From: Auanema rhodensis
Taxonomy: Eukaryota > Nematoda > Chromadorea > Rhabditida > Rhabditidae
Reading direction: 5' to 3'
NCBI GenBank assembly: GCA_964057225.1
Contig: OZ059897.1
Span: 13,516,001-13,580,000 of the forward strand
Length of the DNA stretch: 64,000 bases
Under the pieces are notes generated by a model. The model did no database searches, was not told where the DNA came from, and saw only the letters and a program-made list of their open reading frames with translations. Numbering within the stretch: position 1 is the first letter of the stretch; every line of letters begins with the position of its first letter. Positions 14,788-28,110 of the stretch are shown here, in pieces. A program made the translations under genes and the position numbers.

Positions 14788-15577
14788 TTAAGATGGGGTT
14801 GATGGACGATCTAGAAAACGACGGTACTCATTAACAGTTCTCCAATGAGCATCTCTTAGAAGCACCTGAAATAATTGGTTTTTTCATCACAAGTCAAATA
14901 CGGTTAAACAAACCTGAGGTCTGTTACTTTTCAAAAATTGAAAAGCTACGTTAGCAAGCCAGTTTCTCCTTTTCATCAAGTAGCAGGTCGCAACGGTAGC
15001 ACTACGTGTTCTGCCAGCCTGAACAAATAAAATATCCCAAATTTAAACAATTTTATGCGAACTTTGCAGTGAACGTAAACAGTTTTTCCTTTTCCGACAA
15101 TTCCTTCCATAAAATTAACAGCAGCATCAATTTCAGATCTTCCTGTAGATCCAAAAAAGTCTGTCATCGGTACACCATGAAATTCAACCCCTACAGCTTT
15201 CCAATCCTTTAAAATATTATTTCATTTTATTTTCTCTGCGAACATATTACATCAGCTCCCATAGATTGATAGGCAGCTTTCAACTCAAAGTTTTCAGTGC
15301 AACAAACAACTCCCCCAACGTTTTCTTTCTAAAATTAAAATCATTTTTAGTACAAGTTGATTTCAGTTACGCGTGGAAAGTCACACTTGCAAATTATTAA
15401 ACAAAACTCTACTATTGAACTTACCTCCACAAGTTCTGATGTCATAGACTTGAATGGCATGGCTCCTACGATCAAGGTTTCATCAATTCTATTGTACCAA
15501 GCCCATTTGTTGGGTTGAACATAGTTTCTGATTAGATTATAGCCCAAAGAAGGGTAGAAAGCAACACCAGAAAGCAT
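14788..15577 (-). CDS. PTPMT1-like mitochondrial phosphatidylglycerophosphate phosphatase
   Basis: Dual-specificity-type phosphatase that dephosphorylates phosphatidylglycerophosphate in cardiolipin synthesis at the inner mitochondrial membrane. Five exons (15425-15577, 15251-15328, 15063-15206, 14914-15018, 14788-14865) sum to 558 bases, giving 185 residues, close to the family size. The signature P-loop VHCKAGRTRSAT carries the catalytic Cys and Arg of CX5R. The N-terminal YNRIDETLIVGAMPF and the FHGVPMTD segment (general-acid loop region) fit the family. A TATATTTTAG acceptor sits 10 bases upstream of the ATG, consistent with trans-splicing. The N terminus is short and hydrophobic. The gene is divergent from the NSUN4-like gene and lies ahead of the candidate Rabin8 leader exon. 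Confidence 0.88.
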
Positions 15578-16633
15578 TTTAAAATACCTAAAATATACTT
15601 TTACTATGAACTTTCAATAGAAAAAAGACTAAAACAGAAATTTGTTAACAACATATAACTTCAAACTACTGCTAATTTAATCACATATAATATAAAAAAA
15701 GAAAGACATAGAGTTAAATATATTTTCATAAATAAGTAAATTGTGGAGAACACGACCTGTGCAAATGAAGTCATTCACGACTTGGTAAACACAGTGCAAT
15801 GCTTCACAATGTGCCTCGAAATATAGTATTTATTGTATTTCCAAATAGATTATTAGATATACGTAAACTAAATGATTCTAAATAATTCAGAATGCATTAA
15901 GAAAAATATTTGGCTTCTTCAAATAATTCAATCTCACGTCATGCTTTACTTGTGGTAGAAATCAAATAAGCTACGTAATATTCGTCTAATTATTTGAGTG
16001 ATATATTATTTGAGTGATTTTTAATAAGTTTCTTGAAACATAATTTAAGTTTCGAGCTGTTACTAATACGTGTGTATATATTATATAAATTTGTTTATTA
16101 TATCGTTTTTGCTACTATACTCGATGACGTTTAAACTTCTAATTTAATATATATTTTGATTACTTTTGCGAATTTCATACGCATTTACCTTTTTATGAAT
16201 TCAAATAATTACAAGTATTTACTTCCTAGTATATTAACCATTATAATTTGAATATTTATCATTAGAACTTATCTTTTAATTATATTATTATTTATTTGCT
16301 CCCCATCTTATTTAAAAAGCGAAATGTTTCGACTTCAGAATAAACTGGGTCTCACTTTCATTGTTATAAACTTTTGCTTAAATAATGAAATTGTAAGTAC
16401 TGTGATAAGTTTTCGCTTTGTTAAGCAGTCCCACGATTGGAAAATTTGAGATTGTTCATCCATAGACTTTAGACCTTTTAAAGATCATCAGATTTTTCTT
16501 ACATATGAACTTATAGAAAGTTTGCAAGATTTGATGATCTAGTACTTTATTTGATGTTGTTACATATACGTCGCACTCGCTTTTGTTTTTGTTTAAATTA
16601 TAGCTCATTGTACCGAAGTTAGAGTTTATAGAA
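15578..16633. promoter_or_regulatory. divergent promoter region between PTPMT1-like and NSUN4-like genes
   Basis: About 1.05 kb of AT-rich DNA between two genes for mitochondrial proteins that run in opposite directions, so it must hold both promoters. No TATA box or defined motif could be assigned. The minus-strand frame at 16456-16680 overlaps the NSUN4 leader exon and is not credible. Confidence 0.4.
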
Positions 16634-18468
<1,835 letters not shown>

Positions 18469-20281
18469 ACGAAAATGATATATTTAGCAAAAGAGTTTAA
18501 GTATATAATTTAATTTGAAGTAGCGGGTAAAATTGTTTCTTTTAAGCAGTTACATATCATGTCAAGTTGTTACTGCGAAATACTATTAGTTATTTATATC
18601 TGTTTGTACATATTGTATTATACAATAGATATTGTTAATTATTTTATTTTTTTTATTTGTTATAGATTTTGATTTAATTTCTTTAGGATATTGCTTATTG
18701 TTGTTACTTTTGTTGTTACGCTAAGAATTTACGAATGAATATCTTTAGTCAAGCTTAGGCATCCTTTCTTTTTCATTTAAATTTACAAAACCATTCTGCG
18801 AAGCTATCTCCCGTTTTCTGTTCTGACAGCTTTTCATATTGGGGGATAGTTTTGTTATGTAGTTTTAGTCGATGTATACGATCAAATATTATGTAAAAGG
18901 AGAGTATTTTTTCCGTAAAGGTAATAAATCTGAAAAAAATTAATATAAATTTCAATCGCTATGAATTTCAACTTTCAAATATTTTCTTTACACCCACCTA
19001 CCACTTGTCTCCAGTTTTGATTGACTAAAGCAACAATTGACAAATTTCCAATAAACATGTCTCATATCCTACACGTGTTATACGTGAAACAAAATCTGTT
19101 TTATGTTTTTGAATATTTTTTTGCTTTGCTGCTCACAAAGCTGCTATACGCCTGTCTAATACTCCTGTCTATCTTTTTACTTTAGAATTTTATTCCAAAT
19201 AGAAGTAATTTCACCCTGTATATGTACGTCTCTATGATTTTATAACTTTGGTTTCTTTTAAAAATGTAAGAGAAATGTATAATTTTCTCAAGATTTGATT
19301 TTCGCTTCAATAATCGTACAGAAGAACTGAAGTTGTTAAGGCGAACAGCTGTGGTTAATTTTTTTTCGTTATTTCTTATATTTCCTTGAAGTAATTTATG
19401 AAAATTATAATGTTTGATATACTAACCAAATACGTTGTAGCTCTTTTATTTTATTATTTTTTCGGCTATTTCTATTCATTTTATTGTTTTCTTATATAAT
19501 TCGAACTAAAGTTCGAAACTATTTATCGCATAATTATCACTCTATTTTCTATATAAAATATATAGAACATAGTTGTTTATCGAAGTACCATGATTACTCC
19601 ACTATTCAAATGTACTTAATAAGGAATTGTATGCGATGCGCTTATATTCACACATCCTTTCGAATACTGGCACATGTGCATATTTTTCCATCCAAAGCTT
19701 TTATTACTCCAGTTTGAACCTGATAGCTCAGATGAGTAATTCAGTTTTTCTAGAAGTCCGGATTTATTATGGATATTAAAGTTGCTTACAACGCTATAAA
19801 TTTTAGTTCACAAGCGACCAAGTTGGTACGTTTTTAACGATTACATGCAATTTCAGAAATTTTTAAGTTCTCCCCACATTTTTTCTTATACTCAGTATGA
19901 TTAATAAGTTATTATTATTATTGTTTTATTATAGATATAGAGTACCAATAGAACCCTTTGTTTTATCCTTCTCTTGCAATCCAGCACGGAATTAGTCACG
20001 AGATATAATTTGACAGCAACATCCGCTTCCGCTTAACTAGTCTGTATGAAAACGGAACGGAACTGAACAGAACAAAACCTTTTTTGTGCATCGTCGAATC
20101 CGCACGAAATAAAATCAAATATACATATGCTTCTAGCTCTAAGATGTGCTGAAGATCGTAGTAGTGTTGATGGGTAAGCAAGTGATACTAAGAAATAGAG
20201 AAGACAGAAAATATATAAAGGAAATTCATGAAACGTATAAAGCTATATATAGAAAATAAAAACAAAAAGATATAAGAGAAT

Positions 20282-20420
20282 GTGATAGAGTGTGTGTAAG
20301 AGGGAAAAGTGAACAAGATATAGAGAGAGGGGGATAGGAAGGGAGGGAAAGAGAGAGTAATAAATAACATAAATAGATAGATACATAGTTATAGGAAGAG
20401 AGAGGAAACTGAAGAGACAA
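20282..20420. repeat. purine-rich (GA)n-type tract
   Basis: Imperfect GA/GGGA repeats on the plus strand including runs such as AGAGAGAGGGGGATAGG. Open frames on either strand here are low-complexity artefacts. Confidence 0.8.
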
Positions 20421-20606
20421 GAAAAAGAGAAGGTAAGTTGAATCTGCTGTAGACATCAAACAAAATTTCTTATTACTTCGTGAATGAGAAATGGCTCGGA
20501 ACTCAGGTGTTTTATTCACACCGCATGTTGTCTTCTCAGAATTGTGACACTATTTTGTTGTATATTTTCCAAGATTTTTTCTGCTTTCGCATCTAAACAG
20601 AGTTAG

Positions 20607-20630
20607 TATAAATGAGAGCATCTGTCAGTT
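20607..20630 (+). promoter_or_regulatory. possible core promoter (TATAAA plus TCAGTT)
   Basis: TATAAA at 20607-20612 is followed by TCAGTT, an initiator-like hexamer, at 20625-20630. The spacing is shorter than usual, and no downstream coding exon could be tied to it; the receptor ATG is 1.7 kb away. Confidence 0.2.
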
Positions 20631-21570
20631 TTAGTTCAACAATCTATCAATGATCACAAGTTAGATGTCGTTGTCAGTCTGTTGTATTATGAAAAATTTT
20701 TGATATCTTGCAGTTTCTCGAAAAAATTAATTTTATTCTCTAAAAGAAAAATGTTAATTTGTTTCTTTTAGTCTCCCGTTCCTCTCTCAATTCTATTCAA
20801 CAAAGTAGACAAACGCTAAAGATGTGAAAATATGTTGAAGAAGATTCTCACGTTTATGTATTTCATCCCAATCATTTAAAAATTTTGTTGACTCTCATCT
20901 CATGGGTTATTTCTTAATTGTAATATGCCGTTTCGAATTCATTGATTAACACTTCGTATTTCAATTTTTAATTAGTCTTCTCCAATTAGACATGAATACT
21001 CAATATTAACGGTTTTAGAAATTTGATTTTTGATATACTTGAAAAGCATTTGAGTAAGAAGTGAGTATTTCTCACATAATAAATCAGTCTACTGTTTTAC
21101 TTGGTGAGGAGGGAGGGAGGATGTTTTAACTTTTCTGGGAGCTGAATAACTCCTCCTTCCATTCCATCTTTTTTTAACTTCTTCTCAGTGTTTTCTTATT
21201 GTAAAGAATATGTGAAAATTTTTTTAAACATGTTCACACTCATTGTCAGATAGCAAACATCCATTTATACCACTTTTGATGTGTTTTCATGTTTCATTTT
21301 TTTTGTAATCTATTAACTCGTCTGATACATCAGTTTGAAAACCAAATATACTACTGCCATCTTTGAAGGGTCTAAATAACACGAAAAATTGAAAACACTG
21401 ACTTTTTAAACGTTTTTCGCTGTTGCATATATTGCTTTCAAAATATTAGATTCTAGACACATAAGCACGTTCAAATACTTCTTTATTAATCTATTTGGTT
21501 ATAAATTATTCTAAATCAGAACTATGATTAAAGATATGAGTCATTTATAAGAAAATATATATTTCTCGGC

Positions 21571-21649
21571 AATATATATATATGCATATGTGTGTTGTAT
21601 GTATATGTATTTATATATATATATATATAAATATACATATGTATATGCT
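21571..21649. repeat. AT-rich dinucleotide tract
   Basis: Two (TA)n blocks with ATGTGTG/GTATGTAT interruptions. Confidence 0.85.
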
Positions 21650-22247
21650 ATTATCATGTATTGTTTCCCTGTTCAACCAAGCCTCTACCTCCTTGTTAAT
21701 TATGTGTGCTAGAGATGAGCCCTCCCTCTCGATCTGTTCCTCTCAGTTCCATGACGAGCACATTTTCAAATTATATTTTTCTCCGTTGCTATTTCATTCC
21801 CAGTATTCCGATACTAAAACAATCTTCTTAATTATCATCAAAATATTAAATGTGTTCTGAGGTGTTTTTGGAAAAAAAATAATGGATCAAGTTCAAGCTT
21901 TTCTAGCATTTTCTTTTGAATCTCCTCCCATTATTTCATTTAAAAAAACGTATTACGTGAACCCATTATATAATTATATTTGTCATCAAATGATCTATCT
22001 TGGGAATAAAATGTTGTTTTCCAGGCTTTTTTTTCTATTTTCTATCTTCTCATTCTGGCTGTCTTCTCAGCCTGATAGATAAAGCCGTTGTCTAACAGCT
22101 CTAACCCAATTGAATTTGCTCATTGTCAACTACCTTTTCTATGTAAGGTTTGAAACATTCTCTTTGATGATCTTTAAAATTTATCAATTCTTAATAATAT
22201 ATGCTTGTATAAAAGATAATTCTTCCTATATAATTTTACCTTTTTGA

Positions 22248-22273
22248 TATTATATATATATATATATATATAA
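22248..22273. repeat. (TA)n microsatellite
   Basis: About 12 uninterrupted TA units about 100 bases before the chemoreceptor start codon. Confidence 0.95.
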
Positions 22274-22368
22274 TTATTATATTGTTCATCAGTCAGTCAG
22301 CATGTTATATTTCTTCCGCAAACAACTAACATTATAATGAACTATTATTTAATATTTATAGAAATACA

Positions 22369-25202
22369 ATGATAACAAATACGGTTACATTAATTGTCGA
22401 CATCTTTTTGCTTATAATTTGTATAATGCAAATTGCAGCTAATTTTGTTGTTCTATTTGTATGGAGTATGAATCGCAAGTTGAGGTAAACTTCTTCTTCT
22501 TTTTCTTCTTTTTCTTCTTCAATTTTTATATTTGAATAATTGTAAAATTAAATTAAAAAAAAAAGGAATGAACACAATTTCAATGTTCATATTCATATGT
22601 ACATATGTAATAATTGTTTTTTAATAAGATTGACAAAGAAATTGTATATAGTGATTGAATTCACAATTTCCTTTTTTTTGAGAAGATATTAAATATCATA
22701 TGTTGAAAGCGAAATTACAAAAATATGTATATCTAAATCAGTTTATATATATATATATATATGAATAATATTTATTAAATAAATATTAAATATTGTTAAT
22801 ATAATTTCAGGGCAAATGATAATCTTATTCTACTAGTATCATTGGCTTTTATCGACTTCGTTTATGCTGTTTTACAGTTCCCATATTTGGCTATTTTAAT
22901 TCGGGAATGGAAACCAAATGGTATTGTTCTTTTCAGCTATTTATATGATGAAAGCTGAAATTTGAATAAAAAAAAGTAAAATAGAATTTTTTTCATCTTG
23001 CAAGTTTTAACGTTTTCTCAAATATATAATTTGATTTTCAAGTTTTGCAAACGATTACTTCATTAAAAGTTATCGGCAGTTTAAGTTTTTTTTGTTGCCA
23101 ATTCTAAATTTAATAGTTTCGAGCAAAAATTTACTGATTTCTAATCTTTTTTTTCATCCATTTAAACTTTATTTTATGGCTAATTTTTGGAAGACAAAAC
23201 AAAAATTTCCTTGTTTGGATCTTTGACCAGCTATGAGAAATTGAAATCCATGAAATTCACAGTTTGCAACCAAAAAAAGCAGTAGCCGTTTCTATTGTTG
23301 CTGAAGTCGATGTTCAAGCTGTTTTTGTGTTCAATCTTCTCTTGTAAATTACTTGATGGACAAGTGAAGTGGAGAAAAAATTTAAGATTCATAGAATATC
23401 CGCAAAATATACTGAAAAAAAAGCTTTATTTACACACGAAGATTATATTTAATTGAAAAAGAAAAGGAGGAACATGTAGTTAGAGCATTTGCGTAGGGTA
23501 GAATGTTGTGAAAAGGGTTTAAGTGAATAATATAAATATCTTATTTTATTGTTTCAAGGTATGGATTTCAATTATGATCCATGGATTATTGTACCATTAG
23601 GTGGACCATCAGCAGCTTTAATGAAATCAGGATGTACCATCACAACTGCTATAGCAATTGACAGAATATTGGCTTTATACATGCCAACACGATACTATAC
23701 ATTCTCAAAGAGAAGGTGCGTTTTAATTAATGTTTATATACAAATCATTAAATAATATATCAAAATAATAGAAACAGCTGAAATGCCACTAATTTGTCAG
23801 AAAAGTTAAATAAGTTGAAGTACAGCTGTCATGTCAAAAACTATAGTCGAAACAAAATATTATTTTCTGGTTTGAAATTCCAAAAATCATGTCATCATGC
23901 TTTCCGAAAATAATAGATGGCTTATTTTCAGAGCATGCTAAAGAAAATTAGTTGAATTTCTTTCTTTTTTTTAAATTAGAACATTCTTAAACTAAAATAA
24001 TTTTAGATGGTGCACTGGTGCCTTTATTTTTTCTTTATTTATGGCCTTAATTGATTGGATTGTCCTGCAGCTTACGGTAGAAATTCAGCCAATGCCACGA
24101 TGCTCATCGTTCGGTTGTTTCACTAATAAGGTTTAATACCTATTTTATGAAATTAGGATATATCATCTAAAACTTTCAAGACTTTCCGAGCCTACTGGGG
24201 GCTATCAAACATGCTCATGAATTTGTTATCGTGCCTATTCACGGTGGTTATAATGTTCCATCTATGGAAGAGATCCGCCATCAACAAGGCTCGAATGCAA
24301 GAAATTGAGAAAGCAAACCGGAGCAAAATAGATAGTAGCGTAAGTACTAGGAAACATTCATTTTTCAAAAGGTTCCCAAAGAAGATGAATCTTATATTTC
24401 TATTGAGAGAACTAAAAGTTTTCGTTTTTATTTATTATTGAGAAAACAAGGAAGTGTGCATAATTTGCTTTGCCAAAAAAAAGAGAAAGTATTTAATGAG
24501 TTAAAGAGCATTTCTGCGCTAATAATCAGGGAAAGTTGTAAACGGTTTGTGAGATCTAAAACAAACTTATATTAGCTCAAGTTGATGTTTTTCCTTGTTT
24601 TTTTACTACAATTTCGTTGTTCTAATTGTGTTGAGCTTCAAAGAACAGTGAACAATATTATTTTGAAAATAAACTCAAACTGTTTATTCTCATAGAATAC
24701 AATAAGAATAAATATTATCTTTACTAAGCTAAGATGAGAGAAAATATATGTTTTGAATTTCAGGCAAATCGTGTAGCTCTCTATATACTTTTGGTGTCAG
24801 CCCTCATTGGAGTTGTTCCAGGCTGTTTAAATGGTATTGGAACAATCGTTGAAATACCGGTTAGCTATGAATAATATAATTTTAATTATATATGTATAGA
24901 TATATGTTTATAATTCCAAAATTTATTTTGCAATTTTATAAAATATACATATGATTAGATAGATTAATAGATAGTTGTTGTAGCAGATCATTCAGTCCAT
25001 TTTTCAGATATTAAACGAAATATCTTTCTTTGTTGGAACATGTGCTACTCTATCTGGCTTGTCCCACGCTTTTATCTTTGCCATGGCTCATCGAGAGATC
25101 AAACATGCTATTAACACACAAATTCTCTCGATATGCTTTCCTTCGCTCAAGACTACTGTCAAAACGGAAACTACGAGTAAAACGGTGATAACTAAACCTT
25201 AA
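22369..25202 (+). CDS. nematode chemoreceptor, seven-helix GPCR (Srbc-like)
   Basis: Serpentine receptor of the nematode chemosensory families, expected in the cilia of sensory neurons. Seven exons (22369-22484, 22811-22920, 23559-23715, 24007-24130, 24181-24339, 24764-24859, 25008-25202) sum to 957 bases, giving 318 residues with about seven hydrophobic segments. A DRY-equivalent lies in TAIAIDRILALYMPTRYY after helix 3. Srbc-like hallmarks are CSSFGCFTN followed by FRAYWGLSNMLMN, and SSANRVALYILLVSALIG with a later Pro near helix 6. The large introns (about 290-640 bases) are longer than in the neighbours. The N-terminal Met follows a TTTATAG acceptor, so an upstream exon is possible. The subfamily call rests on remembered family patterns; Srsx or a related class is the alternative. 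A different last exon may exist at 25428-25531. Confidence 0.75.
22742..22762. repeat. (TA)n microsatellite in chemoreceptor intron 1
   Basis: About nine TA units inside the first intron. Confidence 0.9.
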
Positions 25203-28110
25203 ACTTTGTTATTTTTTGTATAGCACTTATATAGATAGCTGATATGAAATCGGTGATCAGACAAACGTTCATATAGCACATGTACTATATCTGCATAGCT
25301 CAATGTTTTAAATCTACCTCCACATCACACACTTGGTCACTTTAACACATCGAGTTATTCTTACTCTTCTATTTCTTCTACTTCTACTTTTATTTTTACT
25401 TCTACTTCTACTTCTTCTCCTCTCCAGCTACTTATTTTCTAAAATGTCTTCCGTGTTTGTCTCAAAGGAATCCCGAGCAGAATCTTCCACGAACGTCAAG
25501 CAGAAGTGATTTTTTTTTTGAAAATTTTTAGCTTTGCTCGTAGTTTGAAACTTTTCTTCACTTACCTAGTTTGATTTTATGTTGGCCATACTGGTATCAC
25601 AACAATGCTTTATGTTTTAAATATTTTGTTCTGTATTTAAGTTTTTTCTAAATTTTGCTTGTTCTTCTGCTTCAGTTCAGATATGGTTATAAAATCTGAG
25701 GATTAACACTGATTAAAAAGCAAAACAGAGTTTTGTTCTGTTTCAAAAATAAACTGACATTCAAGTAAAAAATTTGAAAACATTTTTCATAATCGATTCT
25801 TTTCATTTAATAATTCGGAATAACATGTTTACAATATGCACTAGCGATTTATTTAATTATTAAGAAATGTTAGTATGTTTATGATTATATTCCAATAAGT
25901 TGCATAGTTAATTAGTGTATAAGCATGACTTACTGAAGAAGCTTATGTTCTGTTGCTTCTCTAATATGAATGATATGGTAATCATATCCTATAATCAATT
26001 ATTTCAGCCACTACCAACAGTTTCACTTATGAGCCGATAAGATTTTGATGAAAAGCTTCTTGACCAATGACCAGCCAAGAAGAATATTATATACCATATT
26101 ATTCAATTTAATTTGATTAAAATATTATACTTTATAAATGAAAAATATTCACAGTATGTCAATTATTGAATAATTTAATTTGAATGAAGATGATTAATGA
26201 AATTGAGAAATAACAAAACATTCACAATAGATAATTATAATCATTTGATTTCATGTTGAAGAATGAAATAAGAAAATATATATGAGATTATTTAAAGAAA
26301 ATTGGCTTAAGACATAAAAACAAAAATTGTTCTTCGAAAAAAACGGATAATATTGCAGCTTTTTACGTGAATTACATTTGCAGGGCTTGTTTCATGTAAG
26401 TTCGAAATTTGCAAGTATATGATGTTATTATATATGAGGATTTGCAGAATCTCTGAGAATTACATTAAAAATTAAGAAAATTAATGTAAAATACTGATTT
26501 TCTTGTTTCAAACACCAATATAAATTGATTTGACGAAAGACACCATATGTATCTTCATGTGTTGAATTACTATTAACTCTTCGATATATAAAGGAAACAT
26601 ACTCAAATCTGGTACAGAAACAGTAAAACGGATAAACGATCAGATGTTCAGATAACGATTGAATAATATCTCAATTTCGAGTTTCAATTTACGTGAATTG
26701 CTATGTAATCTACGTAGATTACAGGCAGATTTTCACGAATTTCCTAAACTAATAGATATATGAGACCGGTATCCTGAACATTATATATTTTATTCTAAAA
26801 ATTCAAACCATAGACTATTTAACAAATTCATAACCGTTGTTATCGTTGTTGAAGCTCAGAAATCAGGTCAGTCCAAACGTTTTCGTTTTTTTTCATATTC
26901 ACTGTTATTACTTTATTAATCTTTTTATCAAATTGTGTTTGCCTGAATATTCAACACCTTACTATTTGATTATAACGCATTGAAGTATGAAAAAAGGAAG
27001 AAAAATAAAATTATACTTACTAGACATAAACCATCATACAGAACACTTTTCGTTTTTCTAAAAAATTAAACAAATAATTTTAACAAAAAAAAAACATTTT
27101 TTAATATTTCATAATCCATTCTTTATACTTAGATATATTCCAAAAAAAAACTAAACAATAAATAAATATTACGAATTGAAGAACGAGTTAGAACTCAGAC
27201 ACAGAGGTTAGCCTTGAAAATTATAACTGTACTGTACAAAATGAAAAAAAATCATTTTGTTTTCATATGTACATTTGACTTTTCTATTATATTTAGTAAT
27301 GTATAATATATATATATATAGTTATATTTAGAAAAAAAACATATAGTAAAAGGTGAATTCCCAACAGAAAAAAATATTCATGTAGATATATTCGAAGTTC
27401 AATTATCCAGAGAATATAGTAAAAAAGATTGTTATGATATAAAAATGAAAAATAGCCAAATAATAAAAAGTGAAAGTGAGAAATAGTTAAAATAAGGTAA
27501 AATAGTTAGAGTGAGGTGAGAATATAGCAGATATATTCCTGTATAATAGTCCGATAACTGCAGCTCCATGTTGCCATTTAACAAAAAAAGTTGACGAGAA
27601 ATAAAAGAAAATCGACTGTATATGTTGTTTTTTAACGAAACAAGCTGAAAATAACAAGTTACTTTTCCTCTCTCTTTTCCTCTTTTTTTAAGCATTTCAT
27701 ATACTACTTTAGTCATTTTCTCTTTCATTTTTCTCTCATCATCACCTCATTTTCTATATTTTTCCAATTATTATTACTGTGTTCCATAATCATCACCAAC
27801 ATTTATCGTCGACAGGCATATGAATCTTTTTTCATTTTAACAGACATCCCAACAGTTTTACTCTTCAGTATAACACGCCTTTTTTTGTCAGCCCCCCTCC
27901 TAAATCATTAAAGAGTTCCCTCTCTCTCTCTATTTCTATTTTCTCTCTTTCTTTTCCCCTCTGTCTCTCTATCTTATAGTGGTTCTTCACTGACAACCTC
28001 TTTACCTGTGCACAGTTACCAGGCTGTTCATCCGCAGAAACAAAATCAGTGACGATTGCGAAGAGACTCATCGACAGAATTAAACGATTATAAAAAAACA
28101 GCAAACAAGC
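25203..28110. other. gene-free interval upstream of the K-Cl cotransporter
   Basis: AT-rich DNA with (CTT/CTA)-rich segments at about 25365-25420 and a CT tract near 27915-27970. The only coding hint is the possible alternative chemoreceptor exon at 25428-25531. Near its right end it should contain the promoter of the cotransporter gene. No TATA box was identified. Confidence 0.5.
25428..25531 (+). other. possible alternative last exon of the chemoreceptor
   Basis: A pyrimidine tract and CTCCAG acceptor (ends 25427) precede a frame that stays open for 34 codons to a TAG at 25529-25531. Joined to an upstream donor inside exon 7 (ACTACGA|GTAAAA, intron from about 25177), it keeps phase and would swap the last residues for a tail containing CLPCLSQRNPEQNLP. 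Neither form can be preferred from sequence alone. Confidence 0.35.

Larger units (their letters stand above)
18469..22368. other. 3.9-kb gene-free interval
   Basis: AT-rich spacer between the NSUN4-like and chemoreceptor genes. It contains a purine-rich tract (20282-20420), a TATA-like site at 20607 and TA tracts (21571-21649, 22248-22273). Short frames such as MLLALRCAEDRSSVDG near 20127, which ends in a GTAAGC donor, could be a lone exon but do not join in frame to the receptor. No gene supported. Confidence 0.5.
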
